Both the position numbers and the translations under genes were made by a program. 20,056 nucleotides of DNA from IMG/VR virus record IMGVR_UViG_3300042879_003360, positions 1-20,056 of that record, one strand, 5' to 3'. A model generated the notes under the pieces. It worked only from the letters and a program-made list of their open reading frames with translations, had not been told where the DNA came from and ran no database searches. This DNA comes from a virus. Shown one piece after another: positions 12,670-19,657 of this stretch; within the stretch, counting starts at the first letter, position 1; the number at the start of each line of letters is the position of its first letter.

Positions 12670-12855
12670 TCAGTCTTCGACGATCTCAGCGTGCAGCGTG
12701 TCACCGACCCACGCCGTCTCGGTCACGCGCGCGCGGCGCGATGCCGCCAGATCGGTAAGCTCGGCCAGCGCATCGGGGGCGGATCGCTCGATCCAGTCCA
12801 GGACGTCGGCATCGGGGCCGGGGGCGGATTGGACGCGGATGCTCAGGTATTGCAT
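12670..12855 (-). CDS. Hypothetical phage protein, 61 aa
   Basis: ATG 12855 follows AAGGAG with a seven-to-eight-base gap. The sequence looks like a small alpha/beta domain: QYLSIRVQSAPGPDADVLDWIE, then APDALAELTDLAASRRARVTE and the closing strand TLHAEIVED. It is acidic. No family recognised. Twelve bases separate it from the microprotein gene upstream. Confidence 0.72.
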   Translation of the reverse strand: MQYLSIRVQSAPGPDADVLDWIERSAPDALAELTDLAASRRARVTETAWVGDTLHAEIVED

Positions 12856-12867
12856 GGCGGGGGCTCC

Positions 12868-12957
12868 TTACAGCCCGAGCGCCACCAGAGCGCCCAGGGC
12901 GAGGCCAAACGCGCAGGCAAACGCCACGCAGGCGGGGGTCAGGGGGGTGTCGTGCAT
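12868..12957 (-). CDS. Hydrophobic microprotein, 29 aa
   Basis: MHDTPLTPACVAFACAFGLALGALVALGL: a short polar start, then one Ala/Leu/Gly-rich membrane helix. CAGGAGAAAGACG before the ATG is an excellent ribosome site, almost the same as that of the 12317-12601 gene. The stop lies 12 bases before the next ATG. A hairpin (12982-13001) stands upstream. The ribosome site and operon position support it; function unknown. Confidence 0.58.
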   Translation of the reverse strand: MHDTPLTPACVAFACAFGLALGALVALGL

Positions 12958-12981
12958 CGTCTTTCTCCTGTCGTCTCGTTT

Positions 12982-13001
12982 CCGGCCCGAGGACGGGCCG
13001 G
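12982..13001 (-). other. Intercistronic hairpin CCGGCCCG-AGGA-CGGGCCGG
   Basis: A perfect eight-base-pair stem with a four-base loop in the 56-base gap between the 72-residue and 29-residue genes. Very stable, with no T-run downstream on the minus strand, so it is more likely an mRNA-stability or partial attenuation element than a terminator. Confidence 0.55.
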
Positions 13002-13013
13002 GGTCGGGGTCAG

Positions 13014-13232
13014 TCAGCGATCAGACCAAAACAGCTCCCACGCCAAGCTCGGGCGCTGCACTTCAATATATCGGCCACGCTCGCGGCTGTAACCGTCACA
13101 CAGCGCAAGCGCCATCCCTGCCTCGCGCTCTGCACGCGCGGCGCTCTGAGCCTGCAATACCCGCAGAACATCGTCTCCGTACAAAGTTACGCCAGCATCC
13201 TTACGCTGGGTCGGGGTCTTCGTCGTCGTCAT
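13014..13232 (-). CDS. Hypothetical phage protein, 72 aa, first gene of the short leftward operon
   Basis: ATG 13232 has AGGAGT about nine bases upstream and lies about 90 bases after the predicted transcription start of the promoter at 13328-13355. N-terminal MTTTKTPTQRKDAGVTLYGDDVLRVLQAQSAARAEREAGMALALCDGYSRERGRYIEVQ; it ends AWELFWSDR. Mostly helical and charged. Not recognised. Confidence 0.72.
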   Translation of the reverse strand: MTTTKTPTQRKDAGVTLYGDDVLRVLQAQSAARAEREAGMALALCDGYSRERGRYIEVQRPSLAWELFWSDR

Positions 13233-13327
13233 CGGGGTCTACTCCTGTCAGTGGCCAGGCTGTCGGCACTCTGTCGGCGCCGGTCCGCCCGGGGGAGGCA
13301 GCACGCCCTTCGCGCTGCCAGAACCGC

Positions 13328-13355
13328 AGTCTAGCACAGTCTGGGAGCGATGCAA
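13328..13355 (-). promoter_or_regulatory. Leftward promoter of the short operon, extended -10
   Basis: On the minus strand: TTGCAT (-35, 13355-13350), a 16-base spacer, then TAGACT (-10, 13333-13328) preceded by TGC, an extended -10. Transcription would begin near 13321, giving a leader of about 90 bases before the first gene. It lies inside the spurious 86-codon frame at 13201-13461. Confidence 0.65.
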
Positions 13356-13623
13356 GCACTTTTTCGCAGAGATAACGCGGGCCACGTTCGCGCGCGCTGA
13401 GATATTTACGAGACACAGGGCCATAACGCCTCACGCGGCGTCTATCGTCGCTTTCTGCCATCAGACTGACGGAGTCTGCGTTTTGTGGTAAAAACGTTCG
13501 GGGGCTCTCCCCGACCGGTCAGACCGTTCAGAAGCTGTGGCAGCGTGTTTTTCCCTATGGGTGGTAGTGGTGGTAGTGCTTGCTATTTGGGGGTAAGAGG
13601 ACGGTAATTAGGGGTGCAATGTT

Positions 13624-13646
13624 GTGGCAATTGCCACCACTATACA
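13624..13646 (+). promoter_or_regulatory. Perfect 14-bp palindrome abutting a TATACA -10-like box
   Basis: GTGGCAATTGCCAC (13624-13637) is a perfect dyad; TATACA (13641-13646) starts four bases later, and no good -35 is present. This placement, with a dyad where the -35 should be, is what an activator-dependent or repressed promoter can look like. Half-sites GTGGCAG (13537) and TGCCAC (13651, 13687) recur around it. Function inferred. Confidence 0.4.
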
Positions 13647-14119
13647 CAACTGCCACGGAAGCGCGCTTTCGCAACGTTTTCCAGACTGCCACGAGTGACA
13701 CACGCAGTCCGCGAGGGGTCGGAAGCTGCCGCTGCGACGCTCGCGCAGGCGTAACGCGACGCGATTAACACGCGCCGGAGGATCGCTAGTCTGCGCTGCG
13801 CCGAGCGCTGAGACTGCGGTAGATCACGACCAGGACGAGCCGAACCTGATGCCGGCATGGCGCCGCGGGCGCGCCGCTTGGCGGGCAGCGTGAAACTTTG
13901 TTACGTAACTGAAGCGGCACGCCGGGACCTGCGGCAGCGGCTCGCCCGGGCCAGGAGCTGGGCGCCCGAACCGTCAGTGTGCTGATGATCAGTGTGCGGA
14001 GGGGGGGGAGTTGGGTGCGGCGGAGACCCCCCGGCCAGGGCCCGCGCTAGGCGCCAAAGTGTATGGAGCCCCCGCCCAAAATTTTTTTCCCGAGCCCCAC
14101 ACCATTCCCGCAACACATG

Positions 14120-14132
14120 TAATATCTCGCCC
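14120..14132 (+). promoter_or_regulatory. -10-like box immediately before the small terminase start
   Basis: TAATAT (14120-14125) ends seven bases before ATG 14133. No Shine-Dalgarno precedes the ATG, so a transcript starting here would be leaderless. No convincing -35 is seen 17 bases upstream, so it would need an activator. Confidence 0.35.
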
Positions 14133-14738
14133 ATGTTCCGAGACCTCCCCCTAGCGCCGAGAGAGCTGAAGGCCACGCCTGACGTGTTGGAGCGCATATA
14201 CCAGGCGTCGAAGCTGGGATTGCGCGGCGACAGTTTGGCGTTAAGGGCTTCGCTGCTGCCGGCAGAGTTTGCGCGGCTGAAGCTGATGGACCCGATGGCG
14301 GAGATGGCGGAGTTGAAGGGCCGGGCTGATGCTGAGGGCGACCTGGCGGTCGTGCTGATGGATGCGGCGCAGGCTGGGGACGCGAAGGTGGCGTTGGAGG
14401 TGTTGAAGCACCGGCACGACTGGGTGGCGAAGCAGAGTGTGCAGGTGGACGTGAATTCGCAGATCAGTGTGGTGGCGGCGCTGGAGGCTGCGAACGGGCG
14501 GTTGCAGCGTGGGCTGGCGGTGGAGGTGGAGGATGCGATACCCGTGGAAAGAATAGGCGCCGCCGTTCCGGTGGTGTTAGCTGCCGGTGAACGGACTGCG
14601 GCAGTAACGGCGGCGCCGCCCCCGTCGGAGCGACGCGCTGGTAAGATAGCCGCGCCGGCTCAGGAAGGCGGTATTGCGCCCGCTGGGTTTGCGCCGAAGG
14701 CGAAGGAGTACGAGTATGCCGAACGCTCTGATGTTTAA
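14133..14738 (+). CDS. Small terminase subunit candidate (201 aa)
   Basis: Start ATG 14133: the first Met from which the sequence looks like protein of this module. N-terminal DVLERIYQASKLGLRGDSLALRASLLPAEFARL is a helix-turn-helix of the kind seen in small terminase proteins that recognise the packaging site. GRADAEGDLAVVLMDAAQAGDAKVALEVLKHRHDWV follows, matching the central oligomerisation region of several phage small terminases ('GDAKAA...L...W'). The last 70 residues are Ala/Pro-rich. It stands at the head of the packaging module, two genes before the large terminase. No ribosome site is visible. The assignment rests on layout and position; it could also be another DNA-binding packaging factor. 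Confidence 0.7.
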   Translation: MFRDLPLAPRELKATPDVLERIYQASKLGLRGDSLALRASLLPAEFARLKLMDPMAEMAELKGRADAEGDLAVVLMDAAQAGDAKVALEVLKHRHDWVAKQSVQVDVNSQISVVAALEAANGRLQRGLAVEVEDAIPVERIGAAVPVVLAAGERTAAVTAAPPPSERRAGKIAAPAQEGGIAPAGFAPKAKEYEYAERSDV

Positions 14739-15357
14739 TGGTGCCGCAGGCGTTGGTGCCGCAGGCGCCGAGGATATGGCCGCTGCCCCGATGCCGCGTT
14801 ACCGCTGGACGGGCCCGATGCCCGACAGGCCGGTGGTGAACGGGCGGTCGGTAGTGACGGCGGAGGAGCTGGCGGATTTTCGGCGGCAATTTGGGGCCGA
14901 TAAGACGCTGCGGGATTTGCTGAATGCTGACAAGGCGCTGGTGCGGCGCGGAACGCCGTCGGTGATGGACCCCCGGGCGCGGGGGATGCAGGGTGCGAAC
15001 GTAGCGCCGGGAATGCCTGGGGTAATCCCGGGTGGTGGCGCGGGGCCGGCGGCGCAGGGTCGGATTCCTGGCGAGGTTGAGCGCAATGTGATGAATGCGC
15101 TGATGGCGTTGGGCCCGATAATGGGCGGGGTGCCGCGAACGGCGAATGCGATGGGTATGGTCGGCCGTCGGCCGGGGCCGGGCGATTGGAGGAGTAATCC
15201 GCCGCCTGGCGCGGATCCGGCTCGGTGGAGTGAGATTGTTCGGCAGATTGAACAGGCGTATCCGATGACGGCGCCGAGGCCTGCGGAGGTGTATTTGCAG
15301 GGCGCGCCGACGATGATGCGGGCGGCGCCGCGGCCGTTGGCTGGGGTAACGCGCTGA
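14716..15357 (+). CDS. Hypothetical Gly/Ala/Pro-rich protein between the terminase genes (213 aa)
   Basis: ATG 14716 has AAGGAG seven bases upstream and overlaps the end of the preceding gene by 23 bases. The sequence alternates a Gly/Ala-rich start (MFNGAAGVGAAGAEDMAAAP), a helical charged part (TAEELADFRRQFGADKTLRDLLNADKALVRR), a Gly/Met/Pro-rich low-complexity centre, and an end with PARWSEIVRQIEQAYPMTAPRPAEVYL. No known domain recognised. Its place between small and large terminase suggests a packaging or head-assembly accessory; this is position only. Confidence 0.72.
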   Translation: MPNALMFNGAAGVGAAGAEDMAAAPMPRYRWTGPMPDRPVVNGRSVVTAEELADFRRQFGADKTLRDLLNADKALVRRGTPSVMDPRARGMQGANVAPGMPGVIPGGGAGPAAQGRIPGEVERNVMNALMALGPIMGGVPRTANAMGMVGRRPGPGDWRSNPPPGADPARWSEIVRQIEQAYPMTAPRPAEVYLQGAPTMMRAAPRPLAGVTR

Positions 15358-16883
15358 TGCAGAAACCGATATACACCGCGGGTGAGGAGCAGGCGCTGAT
15401 GACGCGCCTGTGGGAGCCGCGTATTCGGGACGACCCCGAGGCGTTTGTGTTGCTGGCGTTTCCGTGGGGGCAGCCGAACACGCCGTTGGCGGCGTTTGAC
15501 GGGCCGCGGCGGTGGCAGCGACGGGTGTTGCGGATGATGAGAGATCACATCGCGGCGAACCGTGGGCAGTTGGAGATGGACACCCTGCGGGCGGCTGTTT
15601 CCAGCGGGCGCGGGATCGGGAAGTCGGCGCTGGTGAGCTGGTTGATTTTGTGGATGCTCACGACGCGGATCGGCAGCACGGTGATGGTCAGCGCGAACAG
15701 TGAAGCGCAGCTGCGAGGCGTGACGTGGGGTGAGCTCACAAAATGGTCGGCGATGCTGATCAATTCGCACTGGTGGGAAATTAGCGCGACGAAGCTCATG
15801 CCGGCGCAGTGGCTCACGCAGATCGTTGAGCGGGATTTGAAGAAGGGCACCCGTTACTGGGCGGCCGAGGGCCGGCTGTGGAGCGAGGAAAACCCGGACG
15901 CGTATGCCGGCACTCACAACATGGACGGGATGATGCTGATATTCGACGAGGCGTCGGGTATCCCGGATCCGATCTGGGCGGTGGGCGCGGGGTTTTTCAC
16001 GGAGAACATTCTGGACAGGTATTGGCTGGCGTTCTCGAACCCGCGGCGCAATGAAGGGTATTTTTTTGAGTGTTTCCACGCCAAGCGGGACTTCTGGAAG
16101 AACATCCAGATTGATGCCCGCAGCGTTGAGGGCACGGACCAGCGCGTTTACCAGCAGATCATTGACGAGTACGGCGAGGACTCGCGCGAGGCGCGGGTTG
16201 AGGTGTACGGGGAGTTTCCTGCTGCCGGCGAAGACCAGTTTATTACGCCGCGACTGGTGGACGACGCGGTCAAGCGGCCGGCGTACAAGGATCCCACGGC
16301 GCCGATTGTGTTGGGCGTGGACCCCGCGCGCAGTGGCGCGGACTCGACCGTGATCGTGGCCCGTCAGGGGCGTGATCTGGTGGCCATTCGACGGTATCGT
16401 GGCGACGACACGATGACCGTGGTGGGGCACGTCATCGAAGCCATTGAGGAGTTTCAGCCTGCGCTGACGGTGATTGACGAGGGCGGGCTGGGATACGGGA
16501 TTTTGGACCGCCTGACGGAGCAGCGGTACAAGGTGCGCGGCGTGAATTTTGGCTGGAAGGCCAAGGCCAGCGTGATGTGGGGCAACAAGCGCGCCGAACT
16601 GTGGGGCGCGCTGCGCGACTGGCTGAAATCGGCTCATGTGCCGGCAGACAGGCAGTTGAAGGCCGACCTGACGGGGCCGAAAACGAAGCCCAACAGCAGC
16701 GGCACGGTGTATTTGGAGTCGAAGAAAGACATGAAGGCCCGTGGCCTGGCGTCGCCGGACGCTGCCGACGCGCTGGCATGCACATTTGCTTTCCCTTTGG
16801 CCCACAGGGAGTACAATGCCAAGGAGCAGCGCCGCTCGATCAGTGATCGCGGCGTCGTTTCGGCGGGTTGGATGGCTCACTGA
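15357..16883 (+). CDS. terL: Large terminase subunit (508 aa)
   Basis: The packaging motor and nuclease. Residues 83-90 SGRGIGKS are the Walker A of the ATPase; MLIFDEAS at 193-200 is Walker B with the catalytic Glu; SANSEAQ near 112-118 and AFSNP at about 225-229 fit the following motifs. The C-terminal nuclease has the RNase H-like fold: LGVDPARSGADST (Asp 322), LTVIDEGGLGYGILDRL, and SPDAADALACTF near the end, giving three acidic active-site positions. The length is normal for a complete large terminase. The ATG overlaps the previous TGA (TGATG). It threads DNA into the prohead through the portal encoded 0.6 kb downstream. Confidence 0.96.
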   Translation: MQKPIYTAGEEQALMTRLWEPRIRDDPEAFVLLAFPWGQPNTPLAAFDGPRRWQRRVLRMMRDHIAANRGQLEMDTLRAAVSSGRGIGKSALVSWLILWMLTTRIGSTVMVSANSEAQLRGVTWGELTKWSAMLINSHWWEISATKLMPAQWLTQIVERDLKKGTRYWAAEGRLWSEENPDAYAGTHNMDGMMLIFDEASGIPDPIWAVGAGFFTENILDRYWLAFSNPRRNEGYFFECFHAKRDFWKNIQIDARSVEGTDQRVYQQIIDEYGEDSREARVEVYGEFPAAGEDQFITPRLVDDAVKRPAYKDPTAPIVLGVDPARSGADSTVIVARQGRDLVAIRRYRGDDTMTVVGHVIEAIEEFQPALTVIDEGGLGYGILDRLTEQRYKVRGVNFGWKAKASVMWGNKRAELWGALRDWLKSAHVPADRQLKADLTGPKTKPNSSGTVYLESKKDMKARGLASPDAADALACTFAFPLAHREYNAKEQRRSISDRGVVSAGWMAH

Positions 16884-16901
16884 GGGCCTCCGGGAGCGGT
16901 G

Positions 16902-17159
16902 ATGGCGAAGAAATCCGTGTCTCTGAGCGTCGGTCGGGGCGAGAAATTGCCCACGTCGCAGGGCGCGGGCCTGACGGCCAAGGGGCGCGAGCGCTATAAC
17001 CGCGAAACGGGGTCGAATCTCAAGGCGCCTGCGCCAAATCCGAAGACTGAGGCGGATAAGGGCCGAAAAGCGTCATTTTGCGCCCGAATGGGCGGCGTGG
17101 CCGCGAAGGCCAAGGACGGCGAGCGGGCCAAAGCCGCCATGAAACGCTGGAAGTGCTGA
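16902..17159 (+). CDS. DUF6321-type small basic protein (85 aa)
   Basis: ATG 16902 has GGGAG five bases upstream; a GTG at 16899 is the alternative. The sequence GLTAKGRERYNRETGSNLKAPAPNP, KASFCARMGGVAAKAKDGERAKAAMKRWKC follows the DUF6321 pattern found in many phages next to the terminase and portal genes; conserved SFCARM and the final RWKC stand out. Strongly basic (Lys/Arg-rich), with two Cys. Function unknown; a DNA-linked role in packaging is plausible. Confidence 0.87.
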   Translation: MAKKSVSLSVGRGEKLPTSQGAGLTAKGRERYNRETGSNLKAPAPNPKTEADKGRKASFCARMGGVAAKAKDGERAKAAMKRWKC

Positions 17160-17161
17160 CC

Positions 17162-17329
17162 ATGCCCCAGAAAAAACCCGGCGACCCCGGCCTCTACGCG
17201 GCAATCCACGCCAAGCGCGAGCGCATTGCTGCCGGCAGCGGCGAAAAGATGCGCAAACCGGGCTCGGCCGGCGCGCCGACAGCCAAGGCGTTTCGTGAGT
17301 CGGCCAAGACGGCAAAGAAGGGGAAATGA
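17162..17329 (+). CDS. Small basic phage protein (55 aa)
   Basis: ATG 17162, two bases after the DUF6321 gene's stop, with GGAAG upstream. The sequence LYAAIHAKRERIAAGSGEKMRKPGSAGAPTAKAFRESAKTAKK is a recognisable type in this gene neighbourhood of phages ('AKRERIAAGSGEKMRKPGxxGAPT'). Highly basic and probably mostly unstructured alone. Second of three small basic genes between large terminase and portal. Confidence 0.82.
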   Translation: MPQKKPGDPGLYAAIHAKRERIAAGSGEKMRKPGSAGAPTAKAFRESAKTAKKGK

Positions 17330-17330
17330 C

Positions 17331-17480
17331 ATGCCTCTGGTGAAATCAGCGTCTTCTGCCGCGTTTCGCAAAAACGTGAAGGCTGAAATGCAGGCCGGCA
17401 AGCCCCAGAAACAGGCGTTGGCCGTGGCGTACAGTGTCAAACGCGAGGCGCAAAAGCCCGCGTCTGCGAAGAAGAAGTAA
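17331..17480 (+). CDS. Small basic phage protein, PQKQALAVAYSVKR type (49 aa)
   Basis: ATG 17331 is one base after the preceding TGA, and the stop overlaps the portal ATG. The sequence MPLVKSASSAAFRKNVKAEM, then QAGKPQKQALAVAYSVKREAQ is a widely found short phage protein ('KPQKQALAIAYSVKRxA'). Basic, predicted helical. Third of the small basic set; its translation would be coupled to that of the portal. Confidence 0.87.
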   Translation: MPLVKSASSAAFRKNVKAEMQAGKPQKQALAVAYSVKREAQKPASAKKK

Positions 17481-19657
17481 TGGCTTCGTACAACCGCACC
17501 TCCGACCCCACCGGCATTGCCGGGGCCCGCGTGGCTGCTGCTGGCGGCAAGCAGGACGCGGATTTTCTGGCCGAGATGCGTCAGCGCATGACAATGGCGC
17601 AGGCTGCGGTGTCGAATTCTCGACAAAACGAGCTGGACGATTTGAAGTTCTATGCCGGCAGTTCGGACAATTCGTGGCAGTGGCCGCAGGACGTGCTGGC
17701 TACCCGCGGCAGCGTGCAGGGCCAGACGATCAATGCCAGGCCGTGCCTGACGATCAACAAGCTGCCGCAGCACGTCAAGTCGGTCACCAACGACCAGCGC
17801 CAGAACCGCCCCAGCGGCAAGATCATTCCTGCGGACGACAAGGCCGATCCGGAAGTCGCGGAGATTTTCGACGGCATCGTTCGGCACATCGAGTACATGT
17901 CCGACGCGGACGTCGCTTACGACACCGCCTGCGAGAACCAGGTGACGTTTGGCGAGGGCTACATCCGCATCCTGACGGAGTATTGCGACCCGGACACGTT
18001 TGACCAGGACATCCGCATCGGGCGCATCCGCAATTCGTTCAGCGTGTACATGGACCCGCTGATTCAAGATCCGTGCGGTGCTGATGCGCAGTTCTGTTTC
18101 ATCACGCAGGATCTGACGAAGAAAGAATACGAGCGCCTGTACCCCAAGGCCGCGCCGGTTTCGACTCTGTTGTCGTACAGCGTGGGCGACTCGACGTCGG
18201 GGTACTGGCTGAACGAGAACATGGTGCGGATTGCGGAGTACTTCTACATTGAGAAGGAACTCAAGACGCTGCACCTGTACCCCGGTGGCATGACGGCGTT
18301 TGAAGACTCTCCAGAGGACCGGCAGATGCGTGCTATGGGCCTAATGCCCATGCGCAGCCGGCAGGCCGAGCAGCAGCGCGTGAAGTGGTGCAAGACCAAC
18401 GGGTACGAAATCCTCGAGGAGCGCGACTGGGCCGGCAAGTGGATCCCGGTGGTGCGCGTTGTCGGCAACGAGTTTGAGGTGGACGGCGAGATCCACATCA
18501 GCGGCTTGGTCAGGAATGCCAAGGACGCCCAGCGGATGTACAACTACTGGGTGTCGCAGGAAGCCGAGATGCTGGCGCTGGCGCCCAAAGCCCCGTTCAT
18601 TGGGTACGGCGGCCAGTTTGAGGGCTATGAGCACCAGTGGAAGACCGCCAACACGACCAACTGGCCGTATCTGGAGGTGAACCCTGACGCTACTGACGGC
18701 GCTGGCAACTCGTTCCCGCTGCCGCAGCGTGCGCAGCCGCCGATGGCCCAGCAGGGCCTGATCGCTGCCAAGATGGGCGCCTCGGACGATCTAAAGGCCA
18801 CCACGGGGCAGTACGACAGCAGCCTGGGCGCGACGAGCAACGAGCGCAGCGGCCGAGCCATTCTGGCCCGCGAGAAGCAGTCCGACACCGGCACTTATCA
18901 CTACGTGGACAACCTGGCCCGTGCGGTGCGCTACGTCACGCGGCAGATCGTGGATCTGATCCCGAAGATCTACGACACGCAACGCATCGCCCGGATCATC
19001 GGCGTGGACGGCCAGACCAAGATGGCGCGTTTGGACCCGATGCAGCCCGAGCCGGTGCGTGAGGTCAAAGACCAGTCGGGCGTAGTCATCGCCAAGATCT
19101 ACAACCCCGGCGTCGGCAAGTACGACGTCGTGGTCACCACGGGTCCGTCGTACCTGACCAAGCGGCAAGAGGCGATGGACGCTATGTCGCAGATCCTGCA
19201 GGGCTCGCCGCAGTTGTGGGCCGTGGCCGGCGACCTGTTCGTCAAGAACATGGACTGGCCGGGCGCCGACGAGCTTGCTGAGCGCCTGCGCAAGACCATT
19301 GACCCGAAGCTGCTGCAGGATCAGGAAGACCCGGCGCTGCAGGCGGCGAACCAGCAGATCCAAGTGCTGACGCAGGAACTGCAGGGCATGATGCAGATGC
19401 TCCAACGCGTGAACCAGTCGATGGAAGCGCAGGAGTTGAAGATCAAGGAGTACGACTCCGAGACGAAGCGCCTGAGCGTGGTGCAGGCCGGCATGAGGCC
19501 CGAGCAGATCCAGGAAATGGTCATTCAGACCATGCGCGATATCATGGCGGTGGGTGATCTGCAGGCTGCGCAGCGCCAGTTTATGCCGATGGCCCCGGCT
19601 TCGCCTGGCGGCATGCTGGGTGCGCCGCAAACGATGCCCGAAGGAGCCCCGGTATGA
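17480..19657 (+). CDS. Portal protein, P22 type (725 aa)
   Basis: Forms the dodecameric ring at one vertex of the head through which DNA enters and leaves. VTNDQRQNRPSGK near residues 103-115, DVAYDTACENQVTFGEGYIRI near 140-160, SVYMDPLIQDPCGADAQFCF near 188-207, and TTGQYDSSLGATSNERSGRAI near 440-460 match the P22-like portal family; the length of 725 equals that of P22 gp1. Residues about 610-665 (LQAANQQIQVLTQEL..MQMLQRVNQSMEAQELKIKEYD) form a long coiled coil, the barrel of P22 portals. The Met-rich C-terminus ends in low complexity. Its ATG overlaps the previous stop (TAATG). A P22-type portal goes with a short-tailed (podovirus) particle. Confidence 0.94.
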   Translation: MASYNRTSDPTGIAGARVAAAGGKQDADFLAEMRQRMTMAQAAVSNSRQNELDDLKFYAGSSDNSWQWPQDVLATRGSVQGQTINARPCLTINKLPQHVKSVTNDQRQNRPSGKIIPADDKADPEVAEIFDGIVRHIEYMSDADVAYDTACENQVTFGEGYIRILTEYCDPDTFDQDIRIGRIRNSFSVYMDPLIQDPCGADAQFCFITQDLTKKEYERLYPKAAPVSTLLSYSVGDSTSGYWLNENMVRIAEYFYIEKELKTLHLYPGGMTAFEDSPEDRQMRAMGLMPMRSRQAEQQRVKWCKTNGYEILEERDWAGKWIPVVRVVGNEFEVDGEIHISGLVRNAKDAQRMYNYWVSQEAEMLALAPKAPFIGYGGQFEGYEHQWKTANTTNWPYLEVNPDATDGAGNSFPLPQRAQPPMAQQGLIAAKMGASDDLKATTGQYDSSLGATSNERSGRAILAREKQSDTGTYHYVDNLARAVRYVTRQIVDLIPKIYDTQRIARIIGVDGQTKMARLDPMQPEPVREVKDQSGVVIAKIYNPGVGKYDVVVTTGPSYLTKRQEAMDAMSQILQGSPQLWAVAGDLFVKNMDWPGADELAERLRKTIDPKLLQDQEDPALQAANQQIQVLTQELQGMMQMLQRVNQSMEAQELKIKEYDSETKRLSVVQAGMRPEQIQEMVIQTMRDIMAVGDLQAAQRQFMPMAPASPGGMLGAPQTMPEGAPV

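Larger units (their letters stand above)
13462..14132. other. Non-coding, palindrome-rich block before the terminase genes
   Basis: About 670 bases in which no frame has a ribosome site or recognisable product. It holds: hairpin CAGACT-GACGG-AGTCTG (13464-13480); TCGGGG-loop-CCCCGA (13498-13514) followed on the minus strand by five T, a weak terminator; CGGTC-A-GACCG just after; tandem GTGGTAGTG near 13561-13578; the 14-bp palindrome GTGGCAATTGCCAC (13624-13637) beside TATACA; further TGCCAC copies at 13651 and 13687; palindrome GTTACGTAAC (13900-13909); direct repeat TCAGTGTGC at 13974 and 13989; a run of eight G; and an A/T tract near 14078-14088. It may hold the late promoter, the packaging site or an origin; the sequence alone does not decide. 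Confidence 0.6.

Noticed and set aside
12314-13375. 353-codon + strand frame across the short leftward operon
   Set aside because: Antisense to several supported small genes with ribosome sites; composition is that of a shadow frame.
13201-13461. 86-codon minus-strand frame upstream of the 13014-13232 gene
   Set aside because: No ribosome site before its ATG, a 32-base overlap with the next gene, an Asp/Pro-only end, and a good promoter (13328-13355) inside it.
13464-13514. Hairpins read as a strong intrinsic terminator
   Set aside because: Stems of six base pairs and a T-run displaced by four bases make it only a weak candidate, so it is described within the non-coding block.
13580-13768. 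62-codon + strand frame in the non-coding block
   Set aside because: No ribosome site, crosses the palindrome and TATACA box, no recognisable sequence.
14799-16880. 693-codon open frame on the minus strand
   Set aside because: It is antisense to the large terminase and follows from GC-rich codon use; Arg/Pro/His-rich product without domain resemblance.
16994-18274. 426-codon open frame on the minus strand
   Set aside because: Antisense to the small basic genes and the portal, no ribosome site or domain.
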